Source of the DNA: Streptomyces sp. NBC_00306
GTDB taxonomy: Bacteria > Actinomycetota > Actinomycetes > Streptomycetales > Streptomycetaceae
Reading direction: 5' to 3'
Assembly (NCBI RefSeq): GCF_036169555.1
Contig: NZ_CP108032.1
Coordinates: 6,448,001-6,512,000 of the forward strand
DNA length: 64,000 nucleotides
Every line of letters starts with the position of its first letter. Within the stretch, counting starts at the first letter, position 1. Under the pieces are notes generated by a model. The model did not search any database. It was not told the origin of the DNA and worked only from the letters and a program-made list of their open reading frames with translations. Positions 26,050 through 34,066 of the stretch are shown piece after piece. A program made the translations under genes and the position numbers.

Positions 26050-27396
26050 CTACCCCGGTTCTCCGTCGTCACTCCCGTCTCCTGTGGAGGTGAAGCGGGC
26101 GGCGATGGCGAGGGTGTCGTCGCTGTGCAGCACGTCGACGAGTATGTCCGCGGCGATGGCGCCGGGGATGCGGCCGGTGGGCAGGGCACGGTGGCGCAGG
26201 GCGGAGGTCATCAGGGCCGCTTCGCCCTCGTAGGGGTCGCGCCGGCACTCGGTCAGCCCGTCGGTGTAGAGGATGACGAGGTCGTCCGGCTCCAGTTCGG
26301 TCGTGAGGACCCGCTCGCTGCCCGGCTGGGGGTAGCCGATGCCCCGGCCGCGCACCTCCAGGTACGACGCGGTCCCGTCGGCGCGTACCAGCAGGGCGGG
26401 CGGATGGCTGCCGTTGGCCAGTGCGAGTTCGCCGGACGCGGGGTCGAGGCGGGCCAGCAGAAGGGTCGCCATCACGTTCTGGTCGAACGACGCGAGGATC
26501 TCGTCCGTACGGGACACGATGCTGCCGAGTGAGTGCCCCTCCAGCGCCAGTGTGCGCACCGCATGGGTCACGGTCAGAGCGGTCCGGGTGCTGGTGACGC
26601 CGTGGCCGAGCGCGTCGACGATGGTGATGTGCACGGTGCCGTCCGGCAGGGTGAACCAGTCGTAGAGGTCCCCGCCGGTGGGGGCGTCGTCGCTGGCGGG
26701 GGCGTAGTGCACGGCCAGTTCGACGCCGTCCGCACGCAGCGGGCGCGGGCGGAGCGCGTCCTCCAGGGCGCGCAGGGTGTGCCCGTGGGCCGCACGCAGT
26801 TGTTCGTCCCGCTCCTCCAGCTGCACGTAGAGGGCGAGGACACCGCTGTTGGTCTCCGCCAGCTCCTCCTCCAGGCGGCGGTGCTCGACCGCGAGGGCGT
26901 CCGCGCGGGCGAGGGTGGCCTGCAGCTCCTCCTCGACCAGCGCCAGGTCCGCCTCGGCGCCGGCCACGGCGGTGGCGGAGTGCGTCCGGCCGTTGTGCGA
27001 CCGCTCGCCCGGCGACGGCAGGACGATCCGGCCCGGCTGATGGCCCGGCTGCTCCCCGCCGGCGGGTTGCTGCCCCGTGGGAGGGGCCGCAAGGCGCCAG
27101 ACCAGGGTGCCGTCGGAGGTGGCCCTCCCGGGCAGCGGCAGGGTCTCGGGGTCCGTGACGCTCGGGGCTTCCGGGTGGGTGAACCGCAGGGTGACGACCA
27201 CCTGGTCGCCGCCACGGCCGGACTCCTGCGCGGCGGTGAGCGTGACCAGGCGCCCGCTGTTCAGGGGAGGGGCGGCGACCTGGCTGAGCGACATCACCAG
27301 CCGGGCCCGCTGCTCGGCGCTGAGGCGGTGGGTGACGGCGATCCTGCGGGCCGTACGGCGCAGTGCGTGCACCGTACGGAACGTGTCGCGGATCAT
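26050..27396 (-). CDS. SpoIIE/RsbU-type PP2C phosphatase
   Basis: 448 aa, ATG 27396 overlapping the stop of the upstream gene (ATGA). Residues 1-140 are an HATPase-like remnant; 145-205 form a coiled coil (VEEELQATLARADALAVEHRRLEEEL); 220-440 the PPM phosphatase with metal-site motifs GGDLYDWF, IVDALGHGV, YTDGLTE and DDTLAIAARF, all acidic residues kept. It should dephosphorylate a STAS antagonist such as the one encoded downstream. The coiled coil may receive the signal from RsbT-like partners. Confidence 0.92.
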   Translation of the reverse strand: MIRDTFRTVHALRRTARRIAVTHRLSAEQRARLVMSLSQVAAPPLNSGRLVTLTAAQESGRGGDQVVVTLRFTHPEAPSVTDPETLPLPGRATSDGTLVWRLAAPPTGQQPAGGEQPGHQPGRIVLPSPGERSHNGRTHSATAVAGAEADLALVEEELQATLARADALAVEHRRLEEELAETNSGVLALYVQLEERDEQLRAAHGHTLRALEDALRPRPLRADGVELAVHYAPASDDAPTGGDLYDWFTLPDGTVHITIVDALGHGVTSTRTALTVTHAVRTLALEGHSLGSIVSRTDEILASFDQNVMATLLLARLDPASGELALANGSHPPALLVRADGTASYLEVRGRGIGYPQPGSERVLTTELEPDDLVILYTDGLTECRRDPYEGEAALMTSALRHRALPTGRIPGAIAADILVDVLHSDDTLAIAARFTSTGDGSDDGEPG

Positions 27397-28400
27397 GACT
27401 GCCCCTGGGGGAGATCGCCGAGGACGAGTGCCGTGGCATCGTCCCGGTGCCGGCGGTGGGAGTGCATCAGGGATGCCGCCAGCAGCGTGGGCGGCAGGCG
27501 CAGCTGTGCCGGCGGGACGTCACGCGTCCAGCGGTGGTCGATCCCGTCGGTGTGCACGAGCACCGCGGCAGCGCGTTCGAGCTGCACGGTGCGTGGTGTC
27601 GGCATGTTGTATCCCACTATCCCCGGCTGCCCGGTGAACTGCTGGGCAATGCCTTCGCGGGAGCACATCACCACCCGGATGTTGCCGATCCCACAGTGTT
27701 CGACGTATCCCGGATGCACCCGCACGACGGTGGCGGCGGCGCCCCGGCTGTGCCGCAGCGCCTTGTGCAGGGCCGTGAGGATTTCCGCCGGTGACAGGCC
27801 GGGTTCTGCCCGGAACGTCCGCACGGCGCGCCGGGTGGCCGTGGCCGCCTCGGGGCCGTGGCCGAGTCCGTCGAGCACCAGTCCGGTCCAGACGCCGTCG
27901 TGCCGGGCGACGGCGTAGCCGTCCCCGCTCACCTCCTCCCCGGTCGCAGGAAGGCACAACCCGCCCACGCCGGCGGGGTGTTGATGTCCGGGCGTGTCGG
28001 TGAGCCATGCGTGGGCGAGGGTGCCGTGCCCGGGTTCCGAGCGCAGCGTGAAGTCGGTCGCGGTACGCAGCACCGTGCCCAGGCCGGCACCCAGGGTGCG
28101 GGTCGTGGTGTAGCCGTCGGTGAAGCTCAGGGGGATGTCCGCGATACCGGGTCCCCGGTCCACCGCGACGACGTCCAGCCCGCCCCCGCGGGGGGACGGC
28201 TGGAGGTAGATCGCGCCGTCGCGGGCGTGCTTGTCGATGTTGGTGGCGAGTTCGCTGGCCAGGACGGCCGCGTGGTCCGGCAGCGCCCCGGGCAGGCCGC
28301 ACTCCCGTGCGAGCGCGCGCGCCCGGTCCGCCGCGACCTGCACGGCACTGTGGTGGTCGACGGGGATCTGCACCGTCGGCCGGGGTACGGCAGGCGTCAC
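27393..28400 (-). CDS. HATPase-PP2C fusion (RsbT/RsbX-like switch protein)
   Basis: 335 aa from GTG 28400, which overlaps the previous stop as GTGA; ATG 28415 would add five residues. Residues 1-130 are an RsbT-like HATPase domain (LASELATNIDKHA, DRGPGIAD, TRTLGAGLGTVLR); residues 140-335 a PPM phosphatase (GDGYAVARHDG, VLDGLGHGPEAA, VHTDGIDHRW, DDATALVLGD). In Bacillus, RsbT kinase and RsbX phosphatase act at opposite ends of the stressosome cycle; here both activities lie in one chain. Confidence 0.9.
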   Translation of the reverse strand: MTPAVPRPTVQIPVDHHSAVQVAADRARALARECGLPGALPDHAAVLASELATNIDKHARDGAIYLQPSPRGGGLDVVAVDRGPGIADIPLSFTDGYTTTRTLGAGLGTVLRTATDFTLRSEPGHGTLAHAWLTDTPGHQHPAGVGGLCLPATGEEVSGDGYAVARHDGVWTGLVLDGLGHGPEAATATRRAVRTFRAEPGLSPAEILTALHKALRHSRGAAATVVRVHPGYVEHCGIGNIRVVMCSREGIAQQFTGQPGIVGYNMPTPRTVQLERAAAVLVHTDGIDHRWTRDVPPAQLRLPPTLLAASLMHSHRRHRDDATALVLGDLPQGQS

Positions 28401-28879
28401 GTCCGCGCGTTCCATCGCAGCGCCACGACGACCGTGCCCTGCCCGGGGGCGGTGTCCACCTCGAACTCGTCCATCAGGCGCCGCGCGCCGCCCAGGCCGT
28501 GTCCGAGGCCGGCGCCCGTCGTGTACCCGTCGGTGAGCGCCCGCTCGACATCCGCGATGCCCGGTCCCTGATCCGCCACGCACAGGCGCAGGCCGCGCTG
28601 CCCGGTGCGCTGGACGTGCTCTATCGCGAGGGTGCCGCCACCGCCGTGGACGTAGGCGTTACGGGCCAGTTCGCTGGCGGCGGTGACGATGCGTGTCTGG
28701 TCCACCAGTCCGAAACCGGCGCGCTGGGTGGCCGCTCGCACCGCGTGGCGGACGACGAGCAGGTCCTCCGCGGTCCGGATCTCGTACGTCGTGGACGTCT
28801 CGTCGCCGTCCTTCTCCGTACCGGTGGAACGCCCCGGCGATGCGGCCGGCCCCGCGTTGACCTCACCGTGTGGAAGCAC
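28397..28879 (-). CDS. rsbT: RsbT-like serine kinase (switch protein)
   Basis: 160 aa from GTG 28879, which overlaps the RsbS-like gene end by 17 nt. HATPase_c motifs: VTAASELARNAYVHGG, VADQGPGIADVERAL, TGAGLGHGLGGARRLMDEF. This matches RsbT, which phosphorylates RsbS/RsbR in the stressosome and, once released, activates an RsbU-type phosphatase. The first 25 residues vary and the true start may be slightly downstream. Confidence 0.9.
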   Translation of the reverse strand: MLPHGEVNAGPAASPGRSTGTEKDGDETSTTYEIRTAEDLLVVRHAVRAATQRAGFGLVDQTRIVTAASELARNAYVHGGGGTLAIEHVQRTGQRGLRLCVADQGPGIADVERALTDGYTTGAGLGHGLGGARRLMDEFEVDTAPGQGTVVVALRWNART

Positions 28880-29273
28880 CGGCAGTCCCCTTCTGGAGTT
28901 GGGGAACCCGCCGCCAGCCCAGGGCGGCGAGGCCCTGTTCGGCGTTGAGCGCGGTCTCGACGCCGTCGAGCTGAAGACCGAGCTCCACCAGGGTGATAGC
29001 CACGGCGGGCCGCATTCCGGCGACCACGACGCGTGCCCCGAGCAGGCCCGCGGTGGTGGTCAGTTCCATCAGGGTGCGCGCGACGAACGAGTCGATGATC
29101 TCCAGCCGGGAGATGTCGATCAGCACACCGGAGGCCCGGTCGGCGACGATCCGCTCGGTGAGTTCGTCGGTGAAGTCGATGGCCGCCTTGTCGTCGAGCT
29201 CGTTCAGCAGCCCGGTGATCAGGACGTCTCCCAGGCGCAGGACCGGCACGCCCGCGGTACCGCCGCCGCTCAC
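28863..29273 (-). CDS. rsbS: RsbS-like STAS protein
   Basis: 136 aa from GTG 29273, which overlaps the rsbR stop as GTGA. A lone STAS domain with VPVLRLGDVLITGL and the phospho-site loop LIDISRLEIIDSFVAR, where the Ser of DSF corresponds to the Ser of Bacillus RsbS phosphorylated by RsbT. A low-complexity C-terminus (LQKGTAGASTR) is added. Coupled translation with rsbR and rsbT fits fixed stoichiometry in a stressosome. Confidence 0.92.
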   Translation of the reverse strand: MSGGGTAGVPVLRLGDVLITGLLNELDDKAAIDFTDELTERIVADRASGVLIDISRLEIIDSFVARTLMELTTTAGLLGARVVVAGMRPAVAITLVELGLQLDGVETALNAEQGLAALGWRRVPQLQKGTAGASTR

Positions 29274-30148
29274 CGGAGAGCCGCGGTACCGGTCGCCTGC
29301 CCGGACGCCTCGGTGAGAGGGATGGCGGCGGCCAGGGCGTCGGCGAGGGTGGCACGGGTGAGGATGGCGGACAGGTCGATGCCGAGCTGGGAGATGGTCT
29401 GGGCGATGGGCGGGCGGATGCCGCTGATGACACAGTCGGCGCCCATGAGCCGTACGGCGTTGACCGTCTGCATCAGGTGGTGGGCCACGGCGGTGTCCAC
29501 CGTCGGCACCCCGGTGATGTCGATGATCGCGACCTGCGCCTCGTACTGCTGGATGGCCTCCAGCAGGTTCTCCATCACCACCTGGGTGCGGGCGGTGTCC
29601 AGCGTGCCGATCAGCGGGACCGCGAGCACCTTGTCCCACAGCCGCACGACCGGCGTGGACACCTCCAGCAGCTGGCGGCTCTGCCGCCGGATGATCTCCT
29701 CGCGCCCCTCCACGAACGTGGCGAAGGACACCGCGGCCGCGGCGTCCAGCAGGCGGTCGGTCAGCCGGGCGGCGGCGTACAGGGACGCGCTGTCGCGCGA
29801 GAGGTCCTGCACGGCTTCCAGCAGTGCTTCCTTCAGCGCCCGCACTGCCGACGCGATCACGGCGGGCGAGGCTCCGCGCCGGGCCCGCAGCAGGGACAGC
29901 TCGGTGATCGCCTGGTGCAGGCCCCGGTGGGCCTCGACCAGCTGCTCGACCGGCTGGTCGCTCTCCAGCCCGGCCCGCAGCGCGTCGACCAGGGTGTCGG
30001 CCTCCTCGCGGAGTTCGGCTTCGGTGATCCCGGTCCCGAGCGCTGCCTGCTCCAGCTGAAGCTGCACCCACCGGTCGGCCACCTTCTCGCCCTGCTCGCG
30101 CAGTACTGCGCAGATGTCGAGCCGGGCCTCAGGCTCACTGGCGTTCAT
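29270..30148 (-). CDS. rsbR: RsbR-like stressosome sensor with STAS domain
   Basis: 292 aa, ATG 30148 with GAGG 8 nt before. The N-terminal half is all helical with no haem-globin residues I can recognise (residues 1-165, probably a dimeric sensor); the C-terminal STAS domain has AIIDITGVPTVDTAVAHHL with the Thr of DT as the RsbT target, and CVISGIRPPIAQT where Bacillus RsbR has its second phospho-Thr but Ser stands here. First gene of the module, so its promoter in 30149-30290 controls the pathway. Confidence 0.92.
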   Translation of the reverse strand: MNASEPEARLDICAVLREQGEKVADRWVQLQLEQAALGTGITEAELREEADTLVDALRAGLESDQPVEQLVEAHRGLHQAITELSLLRARRGASPAVIASAVRALKEALLEAVQDLSRDSASLYAAARLTDRLLDAAAAVSFATFVEGREEIIRRQSRQLLEVSTPVVRLWDKVLAVPLIGTLDTARTQVVMENLLEAIQQYEAQVAIIDITGVPTVDTAVAHHLMQTVNAVRLMGADCVISGIRPPIAQTISQLGIDLSAILTRATLADALAAAIPLTEASGQATGTAALR

Positions 30149-30291
30149 TCGGTCCACCTCGTCATGGTTGTCGCGCGGAAAATGTTAGCGGAGGGGCTGT
30201 AGGGCCCGAAGATGGCCCCGACAGCCCCGCGCATGCCGCTCGCGATGCCGGGCAGGCGCAGTACGACAGCGAACCTCGACCCGAACGTGTG

Positions 30292-30774
30292 ATGAGCGAC
30301 AGTGAAGCGCTGATACCCCGGGAAGGCAGAGATGCAGCCAAAGTGGAAGTCGAGGCTCCGGCGGGCAGCGAGACGGCGGTAGCGGCGCTGATGGCCCTGG
30401 CCGAGCACGCCGGCCTCACCGCGCCCCATCCCCACCTGTGGCTGCGGGCTCTGGTCGCCGTGCAGGGCGGAGCCGACTGCCCCGCCGAGCTGCGGCGGGC
30501 ACTGGGTACCACCGCGCCCTCCACCAGCCGGTTGTGCGCCCGGCTGGAGAGTGCCGGGCTGCTCGCGCGGCGCGCCGATCCGAAGGACCGGCGCAGGACG
30601 CTGGTCGAGCTCAGCCCGGCAGGCGCGGAAGAGGTGCGCAGCCATCACGCGCGCACGGCGGATCTGATCGGGGCGGCCCTGCCCGCGTCGGGGCCCGAGG
30701 TGGAGGCCTTCGGGGTCGCGTGCACCATCGCGCGCGCCCACCTGATCCGGGCGCTGTCGTCCCCCGGAAGCTGA
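30292..30774 (+). CDS. MarR-family transcriptional regulator
   Basis: 160 aa from ATG 30292 (GTG 30289 is adjacent); no clear ribosome site. A winged helix typical of MarR occupies residues 40-125: CPAELRRALGTTAPSTSRLCARLESAGLLARRADPKDRRRTLVELSPAG, with the DxRRR wing. It is divergent from the rsbR chain and may regulate it. The first 35 residues are charged and not part of the fold. Confidence 0.85.
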   Translation: MSDSEALIPREGRDAAKVEVEAPAGSETAVAALMALAEHAGLTAPHPHLWLRALVAVQGGADCPAELRRALGTTAPSTSRLCARLESAGLLARRADPKDRRRTLVELSPAGAEEVRSHHARTADLIGAALPASGPEVEAFGVACTIARAHLIRALSSPGS

Positions 30775-30931
30775 TGGCAGTGGCGCAGGACCAACGGTTG
30801 TCGTTTGACAACTGTCCACCAAAGGAAACAATCTGACCTCGTGCGGATCAGTGTCCGTGCCTCCGCGCCGTCCCTACGCTCCGGAACAAGGCAGGTGAAC
30901 CGTGCAGGGATCCCGCTCCCGAACGTCCCGG

Positions 30932-31429
30932 TCAGGCGGACTCCGCCGCGGTGCCCGCCCGTCCGTCCTTCGAGGGCGCGCCCTCGAAGGCGAAGCGGAA
31001 GCCGCCGAGGCCGTCCACGAGCGCCGTACGCTCCGCGGGTGTCATGCTGGAGATGACCTCGAGCAGTGCGCCTTCGCGCCGGATCCGCAGATCCCGGAGG
31101 TAGCTCTCACCCCGGCCCGACAGGCGCAGCTCCAGCTCGCGGCGGCTGGCTGAGCTGGGAGATCGCTGGATGAAGCCCAGGGCTTCGAGTCGATCGCACA
31201 TCCGGCTCACCGACGAGGGTGCCGACCCGAGGACCTCGCCGAGTGTGCGCAGGTTGATGGGCTGGTCGCGGTCGAGGATGTACAGCACGCGCAGTTGCGA
31301 GGACGAGACGGGGGCCGTGGACGTCGCGTCGCGGCCTTGGTGCCAGAGCACTTCGAGAAGTTCGATGACCTCACGGGCTGCGTGGACGGCGGCAGCCCGA
31401 TCGTCGTTCGAAGAAGTCTCGGAATGCAT
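30932..31429 (-). CDS. MarR-family transcriptional regulator
   Basis: 165 aa from ATG 31429 preceded by GGGGG. The winged helix is clear: LRVLYILDRDQPINLRTLGEVLGSAPSSVSRMCDRLEALGFIQRS, then SSASRRELELRLSGRG as the wing. Divergent from the GAF-SpoIIE gene at 31532 with only 102 bp between starts, which suggests that it controls that gene and itself. Confidence 0.87.
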   Translation of the reverse strand: MHSETSSNDDRAAAVHAAREVIELLEVLWHQGRDATSTAPVSSSQLRVLYILDRDQPINLRTLGEVLGSAPSSVSRMCDRLEALGFIQRSPSSASRRELELRLSGRGESYLRDLRIRREGALLEVISSMTPAERTALVDGLGGFRFAFEGAPSKDGRAGTAAESA

Positions 31430-31531
31430 GCCCCCAACTGTGACACTTCGCAACGGCCTTGTCAGTCGCTGAGACATAAGAGGCCATCCGGTCCTTTTGC
31501 TCATTCTTCCCGAACAGGTGGTAATCGAACG

Positions 31532-32698
31532 GTGGACAGATTCACGGCCGTGGAACGTGCGCTGCGCGGGGCTGCGCCTCATGCACTCCTCGAGGCAGTG
31601 CAGGGCGCGCTTGCCGCCCACTACGCGGCCGTCTCCGTCGATCTGCTCCTCGCCGACTACGCGATGACCATACTGCAGCCCGTCAACGTCCCCTCCGGCG
31701 CGGACCACTCGGTCCCCGCCCACGCCAACGGGCAGGGCCGCGCCTTCGGGGCCCAGCAGCCCCATGTGGAGAAGGACGAGCGGTCGCAGCAGTGCACCGT
31801 CCACCTGCCGGTCAGCGTCCGCGGCGACCGCCTCGGAGTCCTCACCGTCGAACTCCCCGCAGACCGGTTCACACCCGACGCCGAGCGGGAACTGACGGAC
31901 ATCGCGGAGATCCTGGGACACGAGATCATCGTGGCCGGGCGGGACACCGACCGTTTCCTCGAGGCGAGCCGCGCCACCAGGCTCACGCTCGCCGCCGAGA
32001 TGCAGTGGCAGCTCCTGCCCGGCCGCTCCCGCATCCGCCCGGAGTACGAGATCGGCGCCCAGCTGGAGCCCGCGTACTCCACACACGGTGACAACTTCGA
32101 CTGGTCGGGCGACGCGGACCAGTTCACCCTCACGCTCACCAACGGCATGGGCGAGGGCATCGAGGCCGCCCTGCTCACCAACCTCGCCATCAACGGACTG
32201 CGCAACGCCCGCCGTGCGGGACTCTCGCTCGTGGATCAGGCCTTCCTCGCCGACCAGGCGGTCTACGGGCACTACCACGGCATCGTCCATGTCGCGGCGC
32301 TCCTGCTGCGCTTCGACCTCGCCACCGGAGACGTGGAGATCGTCGACGCCGGATCCCCGAAGATGTGGCGCATGCGGCAGGGCCGGATCGAGCCCATCGA
32401 ACTCGAACCCCAGCTGCCGCTCGGCATGTTCGAGGAGACGATCTACACCGCCCAGCGCTTCCAGGTGCAGCCCGGCGACCGCCTGCTGTTCGCCAGCGAC
32501 GGCGTCTACGACGTCCTCTCGCCCGCCGGCGAACGCTACGGCGAGAAGGCCCTGGCCCGGGCCATCACCTCCACCCGTCTGCTGCCCCCCTCCCAGGTAC
32601 CCGGCGCCGTTCTGAAGGAGCTCTCCGGGCACCGCGGGGAGGGCGAGGCGGACGACGACGCGATGGTGGTGTGCCTCGACTGGCACGGCCGCCCCTGA
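31532..32698 (+). CDS. GAF-SpoIIE protein with altered metal site
   Basis: 388 aa from GTG 31532, AGGTGG 10 nt upstream. Residues 1-140 resemble a GAF domain; 145-385 follow the PP2C/SpoIIE fold. The first metal motif reads HGDNFDWS instead of GGDxYD and the second LTNGMGEGIEA where active enzymes have D-x-x-G-H-G, so one metal-binding Asp is Asn. The later FASDGVYD and DDDAMVVCLDW are conserved. It may be a regulatory or weakened phosphatase. Other proteins of this subfamily would need comparison before calling it inactive. Confidence 0.85.
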   Translation: MDRFTAVERALRGAAPHALLEAVQGALAAHYAAVSVDLLLADYAMTILQPVNVPSGADHSVPAHANGQGRAFGAQQPHVEKDERSQQCTVHLPVSVRGDRLGVLTVELPADRFTPDAERELTDIAEILGHEIIVAGRDTDRFLEASRATRLTLAAEMQWQLLPGRSRIRPEYEIGAQLEPAYSTHGDNFDWSGDADQFTLTLTNGMGEGIEAALLTNLAINGLRNARRAGLSLVDQAFLADQAVYGHYHGIVHVAALLLRFDLATGDVEIVDAGSPKMWRMRQGRIEPIELEPQLPLGMFEETIYTAQRFQVQPGDRLLFASDGVYDVLSPAGERYGEKALARAITSTRLLPPSQVPGAVLKELSGHRGEGEADDDAMVVCLDWHGRP

Positions 32699-32721
32699 CG
32701 AGCAGGCGGCCGTCCGCCGGG

Positions 32722-33489
32722 TCAGCGCATCAGTGAGGCCACATCGCCCATGACGATGACCGGGTTCCTGGCCGGGTCGAGCCGGAGCAGCAGATCCACC
32801 ATGTGGGGCTGCTCCAGCGACACGCACGCGCGCGTGGGTCCGCCGTGATCCACATGCACCCAGATACCGCCGCCCTTTTCCTCGCCCTCGGGCCGGTTCC
32901 GGTCCAGCGGTGACGTACCGGGAATGCGGTTGTAATCAATGGCGACGACGTAGTTGAAAGAGCCTTCCAGCGATTCACCCAGAAAGCCGATACCGGATTC
33001 CGTGAATTGCTCGTCCTGGTCGTAGGGGAGTTTCGTACCGGGATTCGGGAGCCGTCCGCCGGCGTCACTCAGGGAGAAGACACCGACGGGCGAGCGCAGG
33101 TCGTCCACGACGTGGTCGTCCGTCCACCCGCGCAGTGCGTTGTGCGCCGGCCAGGGGCCCGCCACCGCGGCCCACGGCCGGCCCGTCTCGCGCTGGTACA
33201 GGACCGCCGAGGCGATGGAGGAATCCACGCCCGCCCCGGTGACGACCAGTGCCTGCCGTGTGCCGGCGGGGACGCGGGAGCTGGTGACGGGTCCCAGCCC
33301 CCGGATCACACCGGCGTCCGCCTTCTTCACCTGCGCCCCTGCCTGTCCGCGCGGCGACGCGGTGACGCGCGGGGCGTTCGCCGGGTCGGGAGCGCCGCCG
33401 GTGTCCGGCCCCGCCGAACACCCCGTGAGCAGAAGTCCGGCGCAGGAGAAGACGAGAAGAAATGCGCGAATGCGATTTCTGACCAGCAC
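32722..33489 (-). CDS. YkuD-type L,D-transpeptidase-like lipoprotein
   Basis: 255 aa. GTG 33489 is chosen because GGAAGG lies 8 nt upstream and the lipoprotein signal begins directly (lipobox LLTGC); ATG 33513 lacks a ribosome site. The C-terminal region (GIWVHVDHGGPTRACVSL) has the His and Cys arrangement of the YkuD L,D-transpeptidase active site in the variant with RACVSL. Such enzymes form 3-3 cross-links in peptidoglycan; the family variant may instead act as a hydrolase. Probably anchored at the outer membrane face. Confidence 0.75.
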   Translation of the reverse strand: MLVRNRIRAFLLVFSCAGLLLTGCSAGPDTGGAPDPANAPRVTASPRGQAGAQVKKADAGVIRGLGPVTSSRVPAGTRQALVVTGAGVDSSIASAVLYQRETGRPWAAVAGPWPAHNALRGWTDDHVVDDLRSPVGVFSLSDAGGRLPNPGTKLPYDQDEQFTESGIGFLGESLEGSFNYVVAIDYNRIPGTSPLDRNRPEGEEKGGGIWVHVDHGGPTRACVSLEQPHMVDLLLRLDPARNPVIVMGDVASLMR

Positions 33490-33888
33490 GTCCAGAGCCT
33501 TCCGGTCGGGCATTGACTGACCGTCAGTGTGACCCATGGTCGGCCGGAATCGTGGAATGCCGCGGGGCCGTGCCGTTCCTTTCCGCGGGCGACGGAGTCA
33601 TGGGACGCGTGGCAGGGCGCAGGCGCGCGGCCCGAATCCGGCGGGCGCCCGGCCGTGTCGCCCGGACGCCGGTCAGATGGCGGAAAACCGCCCTCTCGGC
33701 GAGGCCGGCAACCCCCGAACGGCGGAGTGCCGGACCGCATTCTCACAGGTCGGAGCGGTGGACGTCAGAAAGCCGTCAAGGCAGCGCCGATGGCCGTAAG
33801 AGACCCGTCAACGACAGACATGTCCGCCGGGGGACGAGGTTTCCTCAAGAGGTCCGAACATTTTCCGCCTCTCTTTGAGGAGCTCACG
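33490..33888. other. Long leader of the kdp operon
   Basis: About 400 bp between the divergent transpeptidase gene and the first kdp reading frame. I see no riboswitch that I can identify (including no c-di-AMP ydaO pattern) and no protein. The last 50 bp become AT-richer and hold an imperfect hairpin over the first ribosome site. Confidence 0.5.
33843..33880 (+). promoter_or_regulatory. Hairpin overlapping the first ribosome-binding site of kdp
   Basis: CCTCAAGAGG at 33843-33852 can pair with CCTCTCTTTGAGG at 33868-33880 apart from a bulge; the 3' arm ends in the TTGAGGAG that would serve as ribosome site for the ATG at 33889. Pairing would mask it, suggesting translational control; function is inferred. 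Confidence 0.35.
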
Positions 33889-33972
33889 ATGGCCGACGTG
33901 GCCTTCGTCGTCATCACGATCGCGGTCTTCGCGCTGGTGGCGTTCATCGCCAAGGGGGTGGCGAAGCTGTGA
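33889..33972 (+). CDS. 27-aa membrane peptide preceding kdpF
   Basis: ATG 33889 with GAGGAG 7 nt before encodes 27 residues: a short acidic start (MADV), a hydrophobic helix (AFVVITIAVFALVAFIA) and a basic end (KGVAKL). Its stop overlaps the GTG of kdpF as GTGA, so the two are translationally coupled. It resembles KdpF in size and topology but lacks the KdpF C-terminal YPERF; it may be an accessory subunit of the Kdp complex or a regulatory peptide. Confidence 0.75.
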   Translation: MADVAFVVITIAVFALVAFIAKGVAKL

Positions 33973-34058
33973 CTGCCGAGAACATCGTCGGCCTGATCGT
34001 GGCCGTCGCCCTGCTGGGCTACCTCGTCCTCGCCCTTGTGTACCCGGAGAGGTTCTGA
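33969..34058 (+). CDS. kdpF: K+-transporting ATPase subunit KdpF
   Basis: 29 aa from GTG 33969: one transmembrane helix (IVGLIVAVALLGYLVLALV) ending YPERF, the typical KdpF terminus. KdpF stabilises the KdpFABC complex. It overlaps the preceding 27-aa frame and precedes kdpA by 8 nt. Confidence 0.92.
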   Translation: MTAENIVGLIVAVALLGYLVLALVYPERF

Positions 34059-34066
34059 GCCCCGTC

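Noticed and set aside
33490..33888. Possible c-di-AMP (ydaO) riboswitch upstream of kdp
   Set aside because: The expected conserved pseudoknot elements could not be found by eye; only a short local hairpin at the ribosome site is supported.
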